From: Sulfurospirillum sp. 1612
Lineage (GTDB): Bacteria > Campylobacterota > Campylobacteria > Campylobacterales > Sulfurospirillaceae
Direction: 5' to 3'
Assembly (NCBI RefSeq): GCF_036556685.1
Contig: NZ_CP140614.1
Coordinates: 248,001 to 312,000, forward strand
DNA: 64,000 bases
A program made the position numbers and the translations under genes. Under the pieces are notes generated by a model. It did no database searches and was not told the DNA's origin. It worked only from the letters and a program-made list of their open reading frames with translations. Every line of letters begins with the position of its first letter. The first letter of the stretch is position 1. This document shows positions 9,991 to 18,125 of the stretch, piece by piece.

Positions 9991-10605
9991 ATGGAATTAA
10001 GAGGCTTTAAAAATAGAAATGCGACTCCTGGCTATATTTATTATGAAGGGGAAGCAAAACCAGAAACAGGTTGGGAACGATTTCAAAGAGTTCTAAATCG
10101 TGCCGTAAAAGGCGAACTTTTTGTAGGGCTTTGGATTGTGCTGAGAGAAATGTTTAAATTCAACATTCATACGGTTCAATATCCAATGGAAAAACTTGAA
10201 ATGAGCCCAAGATACCGAGCAGTTCATAAATTATTACGATTGTTTGAAAGTGGAAGTGAACGTTGTATCGGTTGCGGATTATGTGAGAAGATTTGTATCT
10301 CAAATTGTATCAGAATGGACACTCATATTGATGAAAAAAGTCGTAAAGAGGTCACCCAATACAGTATCAACTTTGGTCGTTGTATCTTTTGTGGATATTG
10401 TGCTGAGGTTTGTCCTGAGCTTGCGATTGTACATGGTGATGATTATGAGTATGCAAGTGAACAACGGGCAAGTTTTGGACTCAAAGAGGACATGCTAACA
10501 CCGCTTGATAGTTTTAGAGCAAAAAAACAAAAAGAGTTCCCGGGATTTGGTGCATTAAGTAAAAATGCTGATGAATTTGTCAAAAAAACTCCATTAGCGT
10601 ATTGA
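9991..10605 (+). CDS. nuoI: NADH-quinone oxidoreductase subunit I
   Basis: Ferredoxin-like subunit carrying clusters N6a and N6b. Two [4Fe-4S] motifs are visible: C92, C95, C98 with C102 (an extra C106 nearby), and C131, C134, C137 with C141 followed by Pro. At 204 residues it has an N-terminal extension of about 60 residues before the usual amphipathic membrane-associated region and a C-terminal tail. Nine bases separate it from nuoH and seven from nuoJ. Confidence 0.96.
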   Translation: MELRGFKNRNATPGYIYYEGEAKPETGWERFQRVLNRAVKGELFVGLWIVLREMFKFNIHTVQYPMEKLEMSPRYRAVHKLLRLFESGSERCIGCGLCEKICISNCIRMDTHIDEKSRKEVTQYSINFGRCIFCGYCAEVCPELAIVHGDDYEYASEQRASFGLKEDMLTPLDSFRAKKQKEFPGFGALSKNADEFVKKTPLAY

Positions 10606-10612
10606 GGTAGAT

Positions 10613-11155
10613 ATGTTTGAAGCAATAGCGTTTTATATGTTTTCGATTTTAGTGATAGGGATGTTTGGCATCGTTGTCTTTAGTAAAAATGCTCTGTATG
10701 CATTGAGTGCATTAGCTGGAGGTATGATTTTTATCTCTGGATTTTTCTTTTTACTTAATGCTGAGTTTTTAGGTGTGGTGCAGATTGTGGTATATACTGG
10801 CGCCGTTATGGCCGTGTATGCGTTTGGTATGATGTTTTTCGATACCAAAGTGGATGTAAAAGAAAATATCAAATACAAAAAGATTATCTATACCCTCTCC
10901 ATGCTTTCTGCAATTTTTACCATTTTTGTTTTCTTAGCACCTATTTATTCATTAAAAATAGAATCATTTTATCCGACGATTGAAGGGGTGAGCAATATCA
11001 AAATGATTGGTCTCATTTTGTTTACAAAATATCTGGTTCCATTTGAACTCGCTGCGATTATGTTGCTTGTTGCGATGATTGCCGGTATTGTTTTGGTAAA
11101 AGTTAAAATGGACGAAACTCCGACGAATTTAGAAGTAGCAAGGGGTGAAAAATGA
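10613..11155 (+). CDS. nuoJ: NADH-quinone oxidoreductase subunit J
   Basis: Membrane subunit of 180 residues with five predicted helices. The diagnostic stretch EFLGVVQIVVYTGAVMAVYAF, which contains the pi-bulge helix involved in coupling, lies near residues 50-70. The start overlaps nothing upstream, and the stop overlaps nuoK by four bases. Confidence 0.96.
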   Translation: MFEAIAFYMFSILVIGMFGIVVFSKNALYALSALAGGMIFISGFFFLLNAEFLGVVQIVVYTGAVMAVYAFGMMFFDTKVDVKENIKYKKIIYTLSMLSAIFTIFVFLAPIYSLKIESFYPTIEGVSNIKMIGLILFTKYLVPFELAAIMLLVAMIAGIVLVKVKMDETPTNLEVARGEK

Positions 11156-11454
11156 TAACACTAACGCATTATCTCGTATTGAGTGGCATTTTATTTTCAT
11201 TGGGTGTTGTGGGGATTTTAAGAAGAAAAAATCTACTCATGTTGTTTTTTTCTACAGAAATCATGTTAAATGCTGTCAATGTAGGATTTGCGGCTGTATC
11301 ACGCTATTATGGTGACCTTAGCGGGCAAATATTTGCATTTTTTATCATTGCGATAGCAGCAAGTGAAGTCGCTGTGGGACTTGGGTTGTTGGTACTTTGG
11401 TATAAAAGAAGTGGTACCATTGATCTTGATAGCTTACATATCATGAAAGGGTAA
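11152..11454 (+). CDS. nuoK: NADH-quinone oxidoreductase subunit K
   Basis: Mrp-like membrane subunit of 100 residues with three helices. The buried glutamates that belong to the central proton path are present in the second helix (STEIMLNAVNVGF) and third helix (AASEVAVGLGL). Translation is coupled to nuoJ and nuoL through overlapping stop and start codons. Confidence 0.97.
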   Translation: MITLTHYLVLSGILFSLGVVGILRRKNLLMLFFSTEIMLNAVNVGFAAVSRYYGDLSGQIFAFFIIAIAASEVAVGLGLLVLWYKRSGTIDLDSLHIMKG

Positions 11455-13313
11455 TGATGGAAAAATACTTATACGTCGCACTGTTTGCTCCACTTGTTGG
11501 GTCACTCTTTAGTGCTTTTTTTACAGCTCAGAAGAAAAACGTTATTACAGGATTGATGACTTCAGCTCTGTTATTAATCTCTTTTGTTTCATCCTTGACC
11601 CTGATGTTTGCAGTGCATGATGGATTATTGCTACATGTTACCATGATGGATTGGATTAGTGCAGGAAATCTTGTATTACCTTTTGGATTTACCGTAGATA
11701 ATGTCTCTGTTGTCATGATGGTGACTGTGACCTTGGTATCCACCGTTGTCAATGTCTATTCCATGGGGTACATGATGCACGATGAAGGATATAATAGATT
11801 CTTTACCTACATCTCCGCCTTTGTTTTCTCGATGTTGATTTTGGTCATGAGTGATAACTTCGCAGGATTGTTCATCGGATGGGAAGGTGTTGGTCTTTGT
11901 TCTTGGATGTTGATTGGATTTTGGTACAAAAAACACAGCGCCTCTTGGGCGGCCAATGAAGCCTTTATCATGAACCGTATTGCGGACCTTGGTATGTTGA
12001 TGGGACTTTTCTTGATTTATTGGCAATTTGGCTCATTTCGTTATAGTGTGGTTTTCTCAGGAATTGCAGATATTAACCCCAGTGTTGTGACTACGATTGC
12101 TTTGCTTTTATTCGTCGGTGCGATGGGTAAATCAGCACAATTTCCATTTCATACATGGCTTGCCGATGCGATGGAAGGCCCGACTCCGGTTTCAGCTCTG
12201 ATTCACGCGGCGACTATGGTAACCGCAGGGGTATATCTTATCGTGAGAGCCAGTCAGCTTTTTATTTTAGTGCCAGAAGTGGGTTATATCATCGCCAGTT
12301 TGGGTGCATTTGTAGCCGTCTTTGCAGCGTCTATGGCGCTGGTCAATCGGGATTTGAAGCGTATCATTGCCTATTCCACCCTTTCGCAACTTGGTTACAT
12401 GTTTGTGGCTGCAGGTTTAGGGGCTTATTGGATTGCACTCTTTCACTTGATGACGCACGCTTTTTTCAAATCATTGCTATTCTTGGGTGCAGGAAATGTG
12501 ATGCATGCGATGGATGATGAGTTGGATATTAAGAAAATGGGTGGTCTTTTTTCTAGTATGAAATATACTGCGATTTTGATGAGTGTCGCCTCAGTAGCAC
12601 TTTGTGGTATCTATCCATTTGCAGGATTCTTTAGTAAAGATATGATTTTGGCTGCGGCTTTTAATGAACATGCTTATTTCTTATGGTTGGCACTCTTTAT
12701 CGGTGCGGGTATGACGGCATTTTATAGCTTTAGATTGATTATGTTGGTATTTTTTGGTGAAAAAGTACATGAAAAGTTGGGTTTTCATCCTCATGAAACG
12801 TATCCTTTTGTTTTATGGGCGTTGTTGCCACTTGGTATTCTTTCTGTGATTGCCGGTTTTTTCGAAAAATCATTTGAAGAATTTACAACAAAGATTTTAT
12901 CAAAATATGAATTGCACATGACACACAGTGTTGAATCAATATTGATTTTAGCAACTTCAGTGATGGCAATAGGAGGCGTTTTGTTTGCGATTTACAAATA
13001 TAAAAGAGGCGGTTTTAGCAAAGAAGTAGAGGCATTACCTCTTTATAAGCTACTCATAAATCAATATTACATTCCGAAGTTTTATGAGGTAGCAATCTTG
13101 AAACCCTATTATATGCTGTCGAAATTGGCATGGCAGAAGATTGATGTTAAGATTATTGATTTTACGGTTGACTTGATTGCAAGGACGCTTTACAAGATGG
13201 GCTCAAAAAGTAGGAAAATGCAAAGCGGTAATTTATCGGATATGTTACGATGGATGGCTGTGGGTATTGTAACCTTGTTGGCACTTGCCATATTTTATAG
13301 ACCGATGATGTAG
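11454..13313 (+). CDS. nuoL: NADH-quinone oxidoreductase subunit L
   Basis: Distal antiporter-like proton-pumping subunit, 619 residues. The channel glutamate in GWEGVGLCSWMLIGFWY near 144 and the channel lysine in MGKSAQFPFHTWLADAMEG near 223 are present, and the long lateral helix and final helix can be recognised at the C-terminus. The start is ATG 11454, overlapping the nuoK stop, or the next codon ATG 11457. Confidence 0.97.
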   Translation: MMEKYLYVALFAPLVGSLFSAFFTAQKKNVITGLMTSALLLISFVSSLTLMFAVHDGLLLHVTMMDWISAGNLVLPFGFTVDNVSVVMMVTVTLVSTVVNVYSMGYMMHDEGYNRFFTYISAFVFSMLILVMSDNFAGLFIGWEGVGLCSWMLIGFWYKKHSASWAANEAFIMNRIADLGMLMGLFLIYWQFGSFRYSVVFSGIADINPSVVTTIALLLFVGAMGKSAQFPFHTWLADAMEGPTPVSALIHAATMVTAGVYLIVRASQLFILVPEVGYIIASLGAFVAVFAASMALVNRDLKRIIAYSTLSQLGYMFVAAGLGAYWIALFHLMTHAFFKSLLFLGAGNVMHAMDDELDIKKMGGLFSSMKYTAILMSVASVALCGIYPFAGFFSKDMILAAAFNEHAYFLWLALFIGAGMTAFYSFRLIMLVFFGEKVHEKLGFHPHETYPFVLWALLPLGILSVIAGFFEKSFEEFTTKILSKYELHMTHSVESILILATSVMAIGGVLFAIYKYKRGGFSKEVEALPLYKLLINQYYIPKFYEVAILKPYYMLSKLAWQKIDVKIIDFTVDLIARTLYKMGSKSRKMQSGNLSDMLRWMAVGIVTLLALAIFYRPMM

Positions 13314-13322
13314 GGGGGCGTG

Positions 13323-14849
13323 ATGGAACATATATTAACCTTAATTGTCTTTTTTCCTTTTGTCGCCGGTTTGTTTGGTTTCTTTGTCAATAAAGAGAGT
13401 ATTAAAGTATTTGGAATTTCCGTGGCCGTCATTGAGTTTTTATTGACCGTTATTTTGTGGATTGGTTTTGACTCAAGTAATGCAGGCTATCAATTTGTTG
13501 AATACTTTCCGTTAATCTCACAATTTGGTATTAATTACTATATGGGTGTCGATGGTATCTCCCTCTTTTTAGTTGTCCTTAGTACGTTCATGACTTTGGT
13601 CGCTTTGATTGGATTGAGTATCACCAAAGATATCAAAAATCTCATCATTACCGTGTTGTTTTTAGAGATGACACTTGTGGGTGTATTTTTGAGTTTAGAT
13701 ATGATACTCTTTTATATCTTTTGGGAACTCTCCCTCATTCCGATGCTCTATATCATCGGCGCATGGGGAAGTGGACAGCGCATTTATGCCGCGATTAAAT
13801 TCTTTTTATATACCTTTGCTGGGTCTGCTTTGATGCTAGTAGGGATTTTGTATTTAGGATACCAATACTACTTAGCTACTGGTACTTGGAGCTTTTCTGT
13901 TCCTGATTGGCATTTGTTAGTCTTGCCTTTTCACACGCAATTGTGGCTTTTTGGTGCATTTTTCTTGGCATTTGCTGTCAAGGTTCCTATGTTTCCATTC
14001 CATACGTGGTTGCCTTATGCTCACGGACAAGCGCCAACCATCGGTTCTGTTTTATTGGCCGCGGTGATGTTGAAAATGGGAACGTATGCATTTGTTAGAT
14101 TCTCGTTGCCACTTTTCCCTGATGCGTCATTGTATTTCTTATATCCGATTGCGATTATCGCGATTATCATGGTGATTTATGCGGCGATGGTGGCATATGC
14201 ACAAGAAGATATGAAACAGGTGATTGCTTACAGTTCAATCTCTCATATGGGGATTATCATCTTAGGTATTTTTGCCCTCAATGCAGAAGGTATTACCGGA
14301 GCGATATTTTTGATGTTGAGTCACGGAATCGTGAGTGGGGCACTCTTCTTGCTCGTGGGTGTCATTTATGATCGACGTCATACGAAGATGATGAGTGAAT
14401 TTGGTGGTCTTGCGACAGTCATGCCGCGTTATGCAACCATCTTTGGTATTGTATTATTTGGTGCAGTTGGACTTCCTTTGACGATTGGATTTGTCGGAGA
14501 ATTTTTATCCCTTCTTGGATTTTATAAAGTCAGTTGGTTGATGACATTATTGGCAGGAACGGGTATCATCCTAGGTGCTGTTTATATGTTGGTTTTATTT
14601 AAAAGATCATTTTTTGGTGAAGTCACTCATGAGGAAAATAGAAAGTTAAAAGATTTGGATAAAAAAGAGTATGTGGCACTGATTCCTTTGGTTGCATTGG
14701 TCGTGGTATTGGGTATTTATCCAAAACCAATCTTACATGATATCGATATGAGTGTCAAGAAAATGATTGTATTGATGGAACACAAAGCTTTATTGCCAAA
14801 GACCAAAGAGTTCCTGATTCGAGTGAATAGCACAGGAGGTACAAAATAA
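13323..14849 (+). CDS. nuoM: NADH-quinone oxidoreductase subunit M
   Basis: Antiporter-like proton-pumping subunit of about 508 residues and 14 helices. The channel glutamate is in FWELSLIPMLYIIGAWG and the channel lysine in VKVPMFPFHTWLPYAHGQAP. The run AGGGGGG at 13312-13318 is four bases before ATG 13323 and only one before the in-frame GTG at 13320, so I choose the ATG. The stop overlaps nuoN by one base. Confidence 0.96.
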   Translation: MEHILTLIVFFPFVAGLFGFFVNKESIKVFGISVAVIEFLLTVILWIGFDSSNAGYQFVEYFPLISQFGINYYMGVDGISLFLVVLSTFMTLVALIGLSITKDIKNLIITVLFLEMTLVGVFLSLDMILFYIFWELSLIPMLYIIGAWGSGQRIYAAIKFFLYTFAGSALMLVGILYLGYQYYLATGTWSFSVPDWHLLVLPFHTQLWLFGAFFLAFAVKVPMFPFHTWLPYAHGQAPTIGSVLLAAVMLKMGTYAFVRFSLPLFPDASLYFLYPIAIIAIIMVIYAAMVAYAQEDMKQVIAYSSISHMGIIILGIFALNAEGITGAIFLMLSHGIVSGALFLLVGVIYDRRHTKMMSEFGGLATVMPRYATIFGIVLFGAVGLPLTIGFVGEFLSLLGFYKVSWLMTLLAGTGIILGAVYMLVLFKRSFFGEVTHEENRKLKDLDKKEYVALIPLVALVVVLGIYPKPILHDIDMSVKKMIVLMEHKALLPKTKEFLIRVNSTGGTK

Positions 14850-16336
14850 TGTTAGAGCCTATCTCAATTAGCCTATCAAGTTTAAATATGGACTTGCTCA
14901 TTCCTATGGCGGTTTTAGCTTTTGGGGCATTGTGTATCATCTGTATTGATATTTTTACAAAGAATTTAACAAAAAGTTTTTATGTGGCATTTACGTTGTT
15001 ATTCCTCTTCTTGGATTTTACGGCGTTGATTAGTATTAAAGGGCCAGATCGAGGATTTTTTAATGTCTTGTTAGTAGATGGAATCTCGGTCTTAGGGCAG
15101 GGAATTATTTTGATTACCTCGGCACTCTTTATTTTGACCGTTTTGAGTAATAAACCGTTTAAAGAGTTCAAAAAAGCAGAATACTATGCCATATTTTTAT
15201 TCATGATTGTCGGATTCCAATTTATGGTAGCCAGTGATAATCTGATTTTGATATTTTTAGGCTTAGAGACAGCCAGTCTCTCATTGTATGCGTTGATTGC
15301 GATGCACAACCGAGATAAAGCATTTGAGGCGGCGATTAAATACTTCACGATGGGAGCACTTGCGAGTGGATTTTTTGCCATGGCATCGTTGATTTTTTAT
15401 ACGTTAACAGGAAGTATCGAACTCTCAACAATATCGAAAGTATTAGTAGCCAACTCTTTTTCTCCAGGCTTGTTGATTTTGGCGGGAGTATCCTTTATGC
15501 TTATTGCACTTGGGTTTAAACTCTCCATTGTACCGGTACATACATGGTTGCCTGATGTTTATGAAGGAAGTTCGGCGCCACTTGCGGGTTATATCGCCGT
15601 TGTTCCAAAAATCGCAGGACTTGTGGTTGCGGTGAGATTTTTTGATATCTTTTTAGCACACCATATTATGTGGGTTGAAAATATCTTGATTTTAGTCTCA
15701 GTCATCACCATGACACTTGCCAATATTACCGCATTAGTGCAAGAAGATGTCAAAAGAATGCTTGCCTTTAGTTCGATTGCGCATGCAGGTTTTGTGTTGA
15801 CTGCCATCATGGTAGGAAATACCCAAGCCTATTCTGCTATATTCTTATATTGGATTCTCTTTATGTTTACCAATATGGGTGCCTTTACGATGCTTTGGAT
15901 TGCTCGACACAAAAGAAATCTTTGGGATTCAAGATACCAACATCCCTTTGTAAAATTCTCCGGTATGGCTAAAGTGGCACCTATGATGGCGACGATTTTT
16001 GGGCTTTTTATGTTTACGCTCGCGGGGATGCCTCCCTTTTCAGTCTTTTGGGGTAAATTATATGTGTTAGGTACGGTTGTCAATAGTGGCCATGAGGGCT
16101 TGGCTGTCATTATGGTAATCAATAGTGCGATTGCGGTATATTACTATATGAAACTGATGGTCTATATGTTCTTAAAAGAACCCATCACTGAAGATGGTAA
16201 TATTTATGAAGCGAATATGACGGTCTCTTTGAAATTGATTGTGGGGGCGACGATTATCTTCACCATCACTGCATCACTTTTTGTTGAGCCGATTTTAAAC
16301 TTGATTACCCGTCTTATTGGAACCAGTTCTATATAA
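14849..16336 (+). CDS. nuoN: NADH-quinone oxidoreductase subunit N
   Basis: Third antiporter-like subunit, 495 residues with about 14 helices, placed between NuoM and the NuoAJKH core. The conserved channel region FKLSIVPVHTWLPDVYEGS and GLETASLSLYALIA are visible. It is the last gene of the operon, and a strong intrinsic terminator follows within the next 30 bases. Confidence 0.96.
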   Translation: MLEPISISLSSLNMDLLIPMAVLAFGALCIICIDIFTKNLTKSFYVAFTLLFLFLDFTALISIKGPDRGFFNVLLVDGISVLGQGIILITSALFILTVLSNKPFKEFKKAEYYAIFLFMIVGFQFMVASDNLILIFLGLETASLSLYALIAMHNRDKAFEAAIKYFTMGALASGFFAMASLIFYTLTGSIELSTISKVLVANSFSPGLLILAGVSFMLIALGFKLSIVPVHTWLPDVYEGSSAPLAGYIAVVPKIAGLVVAVRFFDIFLAHHIMWVENILILVSVITMTLANITALVQEDVKRMLAFSSIAHAGFVLTAIMVGNTQAYSAIFLYWILFMFTNMGAFTMLWIARHKRNLWDSRYQHPFVKFSGMAKVAPMMATIFGLFMFTLAGMPPFSVFWGKLYVLGTVVNSGHEGLAVIMVINSAIAVYYYMKLMVYMFLKEPITEDGNIYEANMTVSLKLIVGATIIFTITASLFVEPILNLITRLIGTSSI

Positions 16337-16366
16337 AAAACAGGGGAAGTATTCCCTTGTTTTTTA
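16335..16366 (+). terminator. Intrinsic terminator of the nuo operon
   Basis: A 14-base arm at 16335-16348 pairs with 16352-16365 around a GTA loop, with one G-U pair, ending in a run of T. The A-tract on the other side makes it T-tailed on both strands. Confidence 0.85.
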
Positions 16367-16399
16367 TCTCATGATAATAAATCTCAGCAAGGCAATGAC

Positions 16400-17440
16400 G
16401 TGAAAATAAAAAATGAAGAACAATATGCCAGTGATAATTATTCAGGAATCTCTCCTGAAGTATTACATGCAATCAAAAAAGCAAATGATGGCTCTATTCG
16501 GGCTTATGGTGAAGATATTTATACCAAAATGGCTACTGATAAAATTCGAGAAATCTTTGAGTGTGATTGTGAAGTTTTCTTTGTCTTTAATGGTACATCG
16601 GCCAATGCCTTATCTTTGGCGCACATGTGTCAATCGTATCACAGTGTGATTTGTCATGAGTTGGCACATATTGAAACCGATGAGTGTGGCGCATTTGCTT
16701 TTGCCTCCAATGGTTCAAAATTACTCTTAGCCAAAGGTGAAAATGGCAAACTCATTCCTGCTGCGATTGAGGAGTTAATCACAAAACGTGAAGACATACA
16801 CTATCCTAAACCCAAAGTAATCAGCCTAACCCAATCCAATGAAGTCGGTGTGGTTTACACCATAGATGAGATTAAAGCCATCAAAAAGATTGCCAAAAAA
16901 CATGACCTCAAAATTCATATGGATGGGGCAAGATTTGCCAATGCCGTGGCGTCACTAAAGTGCCATCCGAGTGAAGTCACCTGGAAGGCAGGAGTCGATG
17001 TACTCAGTTTTGGTGGGACGAAAAATGGTATGGCATTTGGTGAAGCGGTCGTATTTTTTAAAAAAGAGTTAGCCGAAGATTTTGAATATCGGGTCAAGCA
17101 AGCAGGTCAATTGGCATCTAAGATGCGATTTATTGCAGCGCAATGGTTGGGTCTTTTAGAAGAAGACGTTTGGCTCAAAAATGCACGTCACGCCAATGAA
17201 ATGGCACAATATTTTGTCAGTAAAGTGGAAGATTTGCATGGGGTTAATTTGATGTTTCCTTGTGATGCCAATGAAGTTTTTTTGAAATTAAAACCAGAAA
17301 TCGAAGTAGAACTGCGTAAAAAAGGCTGGGAATTTTACGGATTTATCGGCGTTTCAAATCGATTTGTTTTTTCATGGAGCAGTACACAAAAACGCGTGGA
17401 CAAACTGATTCATGATATCACCTTAGCCAGTCAACACTAA
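16400..17440 (+). CDS. Low-specificity threonine aldolase-type PLP enzyme
   Basis: A 346-residue fold-type I PLP enzyme of the beta-eliminating lyase group, most like low-specificity L-threonine aldolase, which splits threonine or allo-threonine to glycine and acetaldehyde. The N-terminal SDNYSGISPEV, the phosphate loop FNGTSANALSL, the cofactor aspartate D175 in HMDGARFANA and the Schiff-base lysine K208 in FGGTKNG are visible. The start is GTG at 16400 with AAGG seven bases upstream. It stands alone after the nuo terminator. Substrate preference cannot be read from sequence. Confidence 0.85.
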   Translation: MKIKNEEQYASDNYSGISPEVLHAIKKANDGSIRAYGEDIYTKMATDKIREIFECDCEVFFVFNGTSANALSLAHMCQSYHSVICHELAHIETDECGAFAFASNGSKLLLAKGENGKLIPAAIEELITKREDIHYPKPKVISLTQSNEVGVVYTIDEIKAIKKIAKKHDLKIHMDGARFANAVASLKCHPSEVTWKAGVDVLSFGGTKNGMAFGEAVVFFKKELAEDFEYRVKQAGQLASKMRFIAAQWLGLLEEDVWLKNARHANEMAQYFVSKVEDLHGVNLMFPCDANEVFLKLKPEIEVELRKKGWEFYGFIGVSNRFVFSWSSTQKRVDKLIHDITLASQH

Positions 17441-17468
17441 TACATCAAATTGTATTGAAAAAAGTATC

Positions 17469-18104
17469 ATGAGCGCCATTATCAGTCTGTCAGTTTTGAC
17501 TGTATTTATCCCCACATTTTTCTTGGTCTCTTTGACTCCGGGAATGTGTATGACTTTGGCGATGAGTTTGGGGATGAGTATTGGTCTCAAACGGACACTG
17601 GCGATGATGGCAGGTGAACTTGTTGGTGTTGCTATTGTCGCACTCTCTTCGGTGATTGGGGCTTCTGCGATTATGTTGCGTTATCCTGAAGTTTTTGTGA
17701 TGCTTAAGACCATCGGCGGTCTGTATCTGATTTATATTGGTATCATGATGCTTAAAAGCAAAGGAAAATTGGCATTATCAGAGTGTGGGGCGTCACAATT
17801 TTCTCATCTTAGCAATAAAAATTTAGCATTTCAAGGTTTTATCACTGCGATTGCAAATCCCAAAGGTTGGGCCTTTTTTATTTCACTACTGCCCCCTTTT
17901 ATCAACAACAATCACCCCATCCTTCCTCAAATCATGATACTGTTGAGTATTATCTTGTGTCTGGAATTTACCTGCCTTATGATTTATGCAAGCGGGGGCA
18001 GTGGACTCAAAAAATTTCTACAAAAAAAGGACAATGTCAAAGGGATGAATAAGATTGCAGGATGCCTGATGTGTGGTGTTGGAATTTGGCTGATATTTGA
18101 TTAG
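17469..18104 (+). CDS. LysE/RhtB-family amino-acid exporter
   Basis: A 211-residue inner-membrane protein with about six helices. The family signature LTPGMCMTLAMSLGMSIG near the N-terminus and ANPKGWAFFISLLPPF in the middle identify the LysE/RhtB exporters, which expel amino acids such as lysine, homoserine or threonine. Lying 28 bases after a threonine-aldolase-type gene, it may serve amino-acid overflow, which is inference. The ribosome site before ATG 17469 is weak. A second family member is at 60050-60679. Confidence 0.85.
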   Translation: MSAIISLSVLTVFIPTFFLVSLTPGMCMTLAMSLGMSIGLKRTLAMMAGELVGVAIVALSSVIGASAIMLRYPEVFVMLKTIGGLYLIYIGIMMLKSKGKLALSECGASQFSHLSNKNLAFQGFITAIANPKGWAFFISLLPPFINNNHPILPQIMILLSIILCLEFTCLMIYASGGSGLKKFLQKKDNVKGMNKIAGCLMCGVGIWLIFD

Positions 18105-18113
18105 ATAATATGC

Positions 18114-18119
18114 TATAAT
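18114..18119 (+). promoter_or_regulatory. -10 box of pflA, extended TGC type
   Basis: TATAAT preceded by TGC. The A of the pflA ATG at 18126 is six bases downstream, the usual distance to a transcript start, so the mRNA may have no leader. No ribosome site is visible. Confidence 0.5.
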
Positions 18120-18125
18120 AGCCCT

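Noticed and set aside
12155-12517. Open frame of 120 codons inside nuoL
   Set aside because: It is another frame of the well-supported nuoL gene, with no sign of translation.
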